From positions 25,136-51,456 of the forward strand of contig NW_014040193.1 in NCBI RefSeq assembly GCF_001186125.1: a stretch of 26,321 nt of DNA, read 5' to 3'. Within the stretch, counting starts at the first letter, position 1, and each line of letters opens with the position of its first letter. This document shows, one piece after another, positions 19,536-26,321 of this stretch. Origin of the DNA: Sphaeroforma arctica JP610. Taxonomy: Eukaryota; Opisthokonta; Ichthyosporea; Ichthyophonida. Below the pieces are notes generated by a model. The model saw only the letters and a program-made list of their open reading frames with translations. It was not told the origin of the DNA and searched no databases. A program made the translations under genes and the position numbers.

Positions 19536-20460
19536 TACATAAACATAAAACATAATATAGATGTAATAGTATTAATATATATATATATATACATATATCT
19601 ATTGTATATATATGTATAAATTAATATACTTATACACGTTCACGTATCAATATATGTATTTCTATATATATATATATATATTTATGTGTGTATATGTTAA
19701 TACTGCATATTTTTCTACACACACACAAGCATATATATATATATATATATACGATTCATAGTACACATGAAATGCGCACACACGGACAAACAGACACACA
19801 TGCAAATACAAATATATATAATATATATATATATATATAAATACAATATATATTGTAGAACAAATTTGGCAGAGAAATATTTCCGTCTTGGTCCAACGTG
19901 AAACACTATTTATCTAATTTTTCGATATCAGCATCCACTTTTTTCGAATATGCTCGTATACAATCATATTTTTGAATCTATGTCATACATACCGATTACT
20001 GAATATATCGAAATGTGTTATGCGAGTTTCATCCTATTTATACACGATGAACATATACTACGCAAATGTATTTTTGCGCACATTGAGTGTTCGCGAGAGT
20101 ATCACTACGTTAACACCATGCATTAAAAAGCACGACTCTAGCCACGTATGAACACATACAGAGGCATTTATACGTGCCCAAACTGTACTATAAGAAATAT
20201 AAATATCGACTTGGAGGTATATATACAAAATAAGATTCCAAATAAGTAAGCATGTAAGAAGTATTTTTAAATAGGTACACATGAAATGCACTCAGACAAA
20301 CCCGGACACACGCACATAACATATATATATATATAAAGCACACGCACACACACACACACATATATATATTCCTGTAACAAACATACATACATACATACAT
20401 ACATATCTATATATATATATACATGTATATATATATATATATTTATATAAAGCGCGCGCG

Positions 20461-20491
<31 letters not shown>

Positions 20492-20884
20492 TTTCTTATA
20501 ACATGCGTACATACATACTTATATATATATATTTATATAATAATATATTACTATTCATATTAATATGCATATACAAGAGCACGCACAAATATATGTATTT
20601 CTATAGATTTGTATATGTATATGTATATGTATACGTACACGTACACGTATATGTATATATATATTAATGCATATTTTTATTCGCACACACACACACACAC
20701 ATATATAGATATATAGCTAAAATTATATTCCTACATACATACATTTATGTATGTATAGTGATATAAGCTAATACGACACGAATAACATGTACCTATATTT
20801 GTAAATTTATATATACATATATAAATATATATATATATATAACTCTATATGCACAAACATATACATATAAATATACATACACAT

Positions 20885-20929
<45 letters not shown>

Positions 20930-20936
20930 TATATAC

Positions 20937-20967
<31 letters not shown>

Positions 20968-20970
20968 TTT
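19536..20970. repeat. Microsatellite-rich DNA, (TA)n, (CA)n, (CATA)n
   Basis: Apart from the second duplication copy, this stretch is made of ta, ca, cata and tatg runs with a few short unique islands. Long Tyr/Ile/Cys/Val frames across it are by-products of the repeats. Confidence 0.9.
19985..20325. repeat. Diverged duplication, copy 2
   Basis: Partner of 19200-19535, roughly 80 percent identical by eye with small gaps. With the microsatellite between them, the two form one and a half periods of a larger tandem unit. Confidence 0.8.
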
Positions 20971-21615
20971 TTCAAGCTTTGCCACACATACTGCAAATCC
21001 AATACAATTGTCTTGTGAGTCGTAAACGAACTTATTTAAGAAAGAGAATAAATGCTATATTTTATCTCTTAAGAGTTGATACATACCTGTGGTAGCTATT
21101 GAAATTGATTGCTCCCATGTTTTGATCACCGAATCTGTAATACTCGGAAGTACTCCTGCTGTTTTTTTATCTTTTCTCTCTGCATGCGGAACGAATTCAC
21201 GGCGATATATACTCATTAGATTACAACCTTCATTCAATCATCAACTTTGCCTATATTTCTTTTCTGCTGAAGTATTTAATTGTTTATAGCTTCGGTCGAG
21301 CGTTCAATCTTCGATGTAGGATATCACTGTAATGTAACGATGAACTATGCGCCACAACGACATATCGTTGATTCTTTCTCGATATATTTTCAAGTCTGAA
21401 AAGCCCAATAACGATTTCCCAGAGCTATATCATATACCTTGTTTACGTGCTCTTTCCAGTATTTTATCGGCTATAAAGTTTCTTTTTGTTTCGATATTTT
21501 CTAAGCTATCATCCTTCCCATAATCTGCTGTTCCGTTCAATCCCCCAACAACTATACCCGATGCGACGTCGAAGAATACAGTAAGGAAAACAGCTAAGAC
21601 AACTAATACCTTCAT
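20930..21615 (-). CDS. Small secreted-protein gene, 3' end in a microsatellite
   Basis: Exon 1 (21615-21438) starts [20 protein letters not shown], a classic signal peptide with probable cleavage after that Gly. It continues [20 protein letters not shown] and a basic helix ending RARKQ. A gtatat donor joins exon 2 (21227-21087) in frame, giving [20 protein letters not shown] and [15 protein letters not shown] gtatgt donor then joins exon 3 at 20990 after a 96-nt intron (acceptor ggatttgcag), again in frame, giving [10 protein letters not shown]. After that the frame enters (TA)n and would encode Tyr-Ile repeats for over 60 codons, so the end is uncertain. The mature protein would be small, charged and hold two cysteines. 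I know no family. It was probably secreted or routed to the endomembrane system. Confidence 0.65.
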
Positions 21616-21619
21616 TTCT

Positions 21620-22740
21620 GCTATGTAGTAGACAACGTAGACTTTAATACGCCTTTGACACGTGTGTATGCAGGGCGCAATATTAATACATTACCATTAC
21701 CGTTTACTACACACAAGAAGCGCCTCAGGTGGAGGTGTGTGGGGGGTAAAATAAATACATTTAGATGCTTTTTTTATAACTTCCAGTTCGGTCGCCATGA
21801 CGACCTACAGTCGAAACCAGTGCTCATTTCTCAAATAACCGGACACTGTGAGTCTGAGTCTGAGTCACTGAGTCACTGAGTCAACGATACTTAAAAATAA
21901 CTTAAGCCACTGCACTCAAGCAGTTTGAACCACCATTTTTGCTTATTTTATTTATTTTGAAAAAACAATAGAACAATCTGACATATGTACAGCTGACATA
22001 GGGCTATATAAAATATGAAACTTTTGGTGACCCAATCACCTATAGGCCAAAATTGTCTCGAATGGTCCATATGATTTTTTTAGGAGACGGTGGCGGACGA
22101 TTGGTCAGTAAAGTATTTTAATGATACTATATATATCTGTAGTTTTCCAATAGGTTTTCAGTAGATCAAAAAAAGTGAAATAACGCGTGTGCTACACTGC
22201 TAGCCTCCAATCCCCCCCGTGATTGCGATTTTAAATAGATCTGAGTAGGACAGAGAGACTGAGACTGGCACTCTTGAAGGGAGTCAAGGCCTTGTTGGTT
22301 TGGCCTTGTCCTGCTCTTAATATGACGGAATTGACACGCCCCAATTTTTAAATGTTACATGTAAAATTATCCAATTTATTAGAGAGAAGAAAGACATCTA
22401 TTTATAGATTTAGGAACATATTATGTACGATGTTGTAAACGAACGCATGTTTAATTTTTTTTTCGGATGCTGATATGGTAAATTTAGAAAAATTATCTTT
22501 CATGTTGGACCTAAACTAGAATATTTCTGCCAAATTCGTTCTATGACTATTCCATCCATGGCCAAATTTGAAGCAAAACTTATAATCTATATATAGAATG
22601 TATTTGGAGCACGTCAGCCAAACAGCCAATATTACCAAACACGCTCCCCATTCGGACATAGACAGTTAATATTATTGAATATTCAAACAGATCACATTGG
22701 GCCACTGGACGCGGTGAAAACATGCTGTGGAAATAATGCG
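21620..22740. other. Intergenic DNA between two divergent genes
   Basis: The secreted-protein gene (minus) and aconitase (plus) point away from each other, so promoters for both should lie here. A short gagtct/gagtcact microsatellite is at 21848-21886. No gene is supported in either direction. Confidence 0.5.
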
Positions 22741-22853
22741 GAATATAATACATACGACCACTCTTTAAGGTCAGTCTCTAAGTGTGATATACCCCATTAC
22801 TGTAGTCGCGCCTTTCAGTGTAAAGGTCAACTAGTTGTCACTCACTAGCTACG
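22741..22853 (+). promoter_or_regulatory. Aconitase 5' flank
   Basis: No TATA box is obvious at a fixed distance from the start codon. Two aaggtca words occur, in ctttaaggtcagt (about 22765) and gtaaaggtcaact (about 22821). The first ATG of the aconitase frame follows at 22854 in the context agctacgATGagt. Confidence 0.25.
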
Positions 22854-25800
22854 ATGAGTATGTTCACGACCGTTGCCCGGGCAAAGGCCCCGGCTACCAT
22901 GTCGCTAGCAAATATGACTGTGCGATGCATGTCGACCACAATGATGTCCAAGTTGGATACCTTCCCTGAGGCTTTGCCTTTCGATAAGATGCGAGGAAAG
23001 CTCGATATTGTAAAGGGACGTCTTGGACACCCGCTTACACTTGCTGAGAAGATTGTATATTCTCACTTGGACGATCCCGTAAACTCAGATCTGGTTCGCG
23101 GCGAGAGCTACCTCAAGCTTCGTCCCGATCGAGTGTGTTTCCAGGATGCGACCGCACAGATGGCTATGTTACAGTTCATCAGCTCTGGTCTACCCAAGGC
23201 TGCTGTACCTTGCACAATTCACTGTGACCATCTTATTGAGGCCCAATTGGGTGGCGATAAGGATCTGGCTCGTGCCAAGGACATCAACAAGGAGGTCTAC
23301 GATTTCCTAGCGAGTGCTGGTGCTAAATATGGGGTATGTTTTTAACACTTAATTATGCAATGGCGTATTTTCGATAGTGTACACATTTATTCAATACGAG
23401 TAGTAGTATTCTAATATTATCCGCTATCACTTAAGAGATGCAAATTGCACGATAATACGATGCAGATAGTATTCTGGTATTCTCCGCTGTAACACTTAAT
23501 TATATGCAAGTCCTGTCTGTTACAATTCTTTTTGTTAGACGGTTGAACATTTAAATTCTATATGTTTGCTTTTTATCGAACCACTATACTAGCCCGACAC
23601 GATGTCGCGCTAAAGTTCACGCCTTAGAAGCACAAACAAGATTGAGGACAACGATTTGGTTGTATCGGTCCATTAATCTGTATTTAATTAACGAATCATC
23701 TGTAGGTTGGTTTCTGGCAACCCGGATCTGGTATCATTCATCAGATCACACTAGAGAACTACGTTTTCCCCGGACTTCTAATGATTGGAACCGACTCGCA
23801 CACGCCCAACGGTGGTGGTCTCGGTGGTGTCTGTATTGGTGTTGGTGGTGCCGATGCTGTTGACGTTATGGCCGACATCCCCTGGGAGTTGAAGGCACCA
23901 AAGGTGATCGGTGTTAAGTTGACTGGTCAGCTCAGTGGATGGACCGCGCCCAAGGATGTTATCCTTAAGGTTGCAGGTATCCTTACGGTCAAGGGAGGTA
24001 CTGGTGCAATCATCGAATACCACGGTGAGGGAGTTGACACCATGTCGTGCACTGGAATGGCCACCATCTGCAATATGGGTGCCGAGATTGGTGCTACCAC
24101 GTCTGTGTTCCCCTACAACCAAAAGATGGCCGACTTCCTGAAGGCTACCGGACGTCCCGAAATTGCCGAGGCTTGCGATCAGAACAAGGACTTGATTACC
24201 CCCGATGAGGGCGCCAGGTACGATCAGCTGATTGAGATTGACCTAAACTCTCTTGGTGTCGGAATTAACGGTCCCTTCACCCCCGATTGGTACCACCCAA
24301 TTGAGACTTTCAAGGAGACCGTTGCTAAGGAGGGTTGGCCCGCAGAGATGAAGGTTGGACTAATCGGATCATGCACAAACTCATCTTACGAGGATATGGG
24401 CCGATCCGCATCTCTGGTCAAGCAGGCGTTGGACAAGGGTCTTAAGTTTAAGTCCAAGTTCACTGTCACTCCCGGATCCGAGCAGGTGCGTGCCACCATT
24501 GAGCGTGATGGTATCGCCCAGATCTTCCGTGAGGCTGGTGGCGTTGTGCTGGCTAACGCATGTGGTCCTTGCATAGGTCAGTGGGACCGAAAGGACGTGC
24601 CATCTGGAGAGCCCAACAGCATTGTGACCTCATACAACCGTAACTTCGCCAAACGTAACGATGGTAACCCCGCCACCAACGCCTTTGTTGCATCGCCCGA
24701 GCTCACCACCGCGATGGCCATTGCCGGATCATTGAACTTCAACCCTCTCGAAGACGAATTAACGGCTGCGGATGGCTCCAAGTTCAAGCTTAAGGGTCCC
24801 CACGGAGACGAGCTACCTGCCTCTGGCTTCGACGCTGGAGAGGATACCTACCAATGGGCACCCAAGGACAACAGTGCCGTAAAGGTGGTTGTTGACCCCG
24901 AATCGGCGCGTCTACAGCTGTTGGAGCCTTTCAACGCCTGGGACGGTAAGGATTACGAGAAGTGCCCCGTGCTTATCAAGGCTCTTGGCAAGTGCACCAC
25001 CGATCACATCTCCATGGCCGGACCCTGGTTGAAGTACCGTGGACATTTGGACAACATCAGTAACAACATGTTGATCGGTGCCCTGAACGCCGAGAACGAC
25101 AAGACCAACTGCGTCAAGAACCAGGTATGTATGGCTGGAGGTGCAATGCATGCGCTGCTTAGAACTAGATTGGCATCCACACCGAGGATTTTCAATGTTG
25201 TGTGCGTTCGTTCGTTCATTTTTTTGCACCGCGTATTTCTGCATCCTCTCATGTGTTTCTGTTGTTGCCTGTTTGATAATAACTCGGTTATAGTCTTGGG
25301 CGCAAACGCGATTGATACCTCGAGCGTACACCCTAGATACTCAATGACTATACACACTTTGAATTACAACAGATTACTGGATCTGAGGGAGGTGTGCCCG
25401 ATGTAGCACGCGAGTACAAGGCTGACGGCATCAAGTGGGTGGTTGTCGGTGATGAAAACTACGGAGAGGGATCCAGTAGAGAGCACGCCGCTCTCGAGCC
25501 CCGTCACCTTGGTGGTGTTGCCATCATTGTCAAGTCGTTCGCTCGTATCCACGGTATGTTTCCTGTTTTATTTACACCCTGGGGTTAATCGCCTCGATTC
25601 GAAGTCTCTGGTGGGTGTTATTAAGTCGTATGGCCTTGCAATGCATACCTATTTCTTTTGCGGTGTAATGGAACGATTTATGTGCGGGTGTGCATAGTAT
25701 ATAATACAAACGTATCTACAGAGGGTTCGTCTGATTTAACATGCCATATACTGTGTGTTACTCCATCTAATATCACATCGCCTCTATCGATTTAACAGAG

Positions 25801-26049
25801 ACCAACTTGAAGAAGCAGGGTATGCTTCCTCTAGTGTTCAACGACCCATCCGATTACGATAAGATCGACGGCTGTGATCAAATCACCATCAAGAGCACCG
25901 AGCTTGCGCCCGGAAGTGTGATCTCTGCCATCGTACACAAGGCTGACGGCACCTCGCACGACATCAAACTTAACCACACATTCAACGAAGGCCAAATCGC
26001 CTGGTTCAAGGCCGGTTCTGCACTCAACAGCATGAAGAATGATATGTAA
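22854..26049 (+). CDS. ACO2: Mitochondrial aconitate hydratase, four exons
   Basis: Catalyses citrate to isocitrate through cis-aconitate in the mitochondrial TCA cycle. Exons 22854-23333, 23706-25124, 25373-25553 and 25799-26049 join in phase across gtatgt...ag introns of 372, 248 and 245 nt, giving 776 residues against about 780 in animals. The first 33 residues have Arg/Lys, Ser/Thr and no acid, a typical mitochondrial presequence. Seen directly: [13 protein letters not shown] (Asp-Ser-His near 190), the three [4Fe-4S] cysteines in GSCTNSS (Cys383) and ACGPCIGQ (Cys446, Cys449), and the swivelling domain with [18 protein letters not shown] holding the catalytic Ser (about 667) and the substrate Arg (669). 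All key residues are present, so it should be active. Codons end mostly in C or G, unlike the AT-rich surroundings, which suggests high expression. Confidence 0.98.
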
Positions 26050-26072
26050 ATTTATGCGAACTGAGTAATGGA

Positions 26073-26078
26073 ATTAAA
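26073..26078 (+). terminator. Possible polyadenylation signal
   Basis: The word attaaa lies 24 nt after the aconitase stop codon; a variant of AAUAAA. No other candidate is nearer. Confidence 0.4.
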
Positions 26079-26180
26079 GATGTTATCATCAGTATTCATT
26101 GGAACACTTCGTGGCACCTTTGCCTAGATTGGGTGTAGCACATGAATTTTCATTATAGTAATTCGCTATAGTGCAATACG

Positions 26181-26321
26181 TATGGAGGAATCATCCGGTG
26201 CATATCATAGTTTTGCTTGATACATCTTTTACATACAACACATGTAGGGTTCAGTATTTATGAAGGAATCATCTGGAGCATATCATAGTTTTGCTTGATA
26301 CATCTTTTACATACATCACGT
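26181..26321. repeat. Tandem repeat, 78-bp period, cut by window end
   Basis: The block from 26181 (tatggaggaatcatccgg) recurs from 26259 (tatgaaggaatcatctgg). The following 40 bases, including catatcatagttttgcttga, are identical. The second copy runs off the window, so more copies may follow. Confidence 0.9.

Noticed and set aside
21438-21560. Serine-protease-like N-terminus IVVGG after the signal peptide
   Set aside because: Only the first residues resemble a trypsin-type IVGG; no catalytic His, Asp or Ser block follows.
23778-24122. Antisense frames across the aconitase exons
   Set aside because: They are shadows produced by the strong codon bias of the sense gene.
23781-25406. A single 541-codon aconitase ORF
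   Set aside because: The last part is read-through of intron 2; aconitase homology resumes at 25373 after a proper acceptor.

Overview
The window is eukaryotic nuclear DNA: AT-rich, full of microsatellites, with genes split by short GT-AG introns of about 80-370 nt. The one gene recognised with certainty is a mitochondrial aconitase of the opisthokont type at the right end. Compact introns and strong C/G-ending codon bias in that gene, set in AT-rich spacers, suggest a unicellular opisthokont relative such as an ichthyosporean. That assignment is an inference from style, not from a marker.

Layout. 1-1300: unassigned DNA with a repeat that recurs near 5 kb and a long imperfect palindrome (about 502-873). 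1310-6939: a decayed P-element/THAP9-type DNA transposon read on the minus strand. It has an N-terminal THAP zinc finger, RNase H-like pieces, the NNDPIE motif and the GY..YKL/C..C C-terminal region. It is interrupted by a LINE-type retrotransposon fragment (3111-4392) that keeps an intact ORF1 and the start of an endonuclease ORF2 and is bounded by 116-bp inverted copies of one sequence. 6940-9390: no gene seen. 9390-10742 (minus): pieces of a gene resembling a Mut-7/EXD3-like 3'-5' exonuclease. 10854-12557: a repeat-rich, decayed mobile-element zone with two hairpin-rich direct repeats. 12557-12775: microsatellite with an assembly gap.

14081-18184 (minus): a well-formed multi-exon host gene of at least 15 exons and about 555 residues. 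It is unrecognised, but every junction keeps frame. 18440-20990: satellite and microsatellite DNA with a diverged duplication. 20990-21615 (minus): a small secreted-protein gene whose last exon runs into a (TA)n tract. 22854-26049 (plus): mitochondrial aconitase, four exons, 776 residues, followed by a diverged tandem repeat that runs off the window.

The genes do not form a functional cluster. The left half is a transposon graveyard with nested insertions, and the right half carries three spliced host genes separated by simple-sequence DNA. No clearly new biological system is visible. The most unusual objects are the LINE fragment with inverted termini nested in the THAP transposon, the unrecognised 15-exon gene, and the secreted-protein gene abutting a microsatellite.
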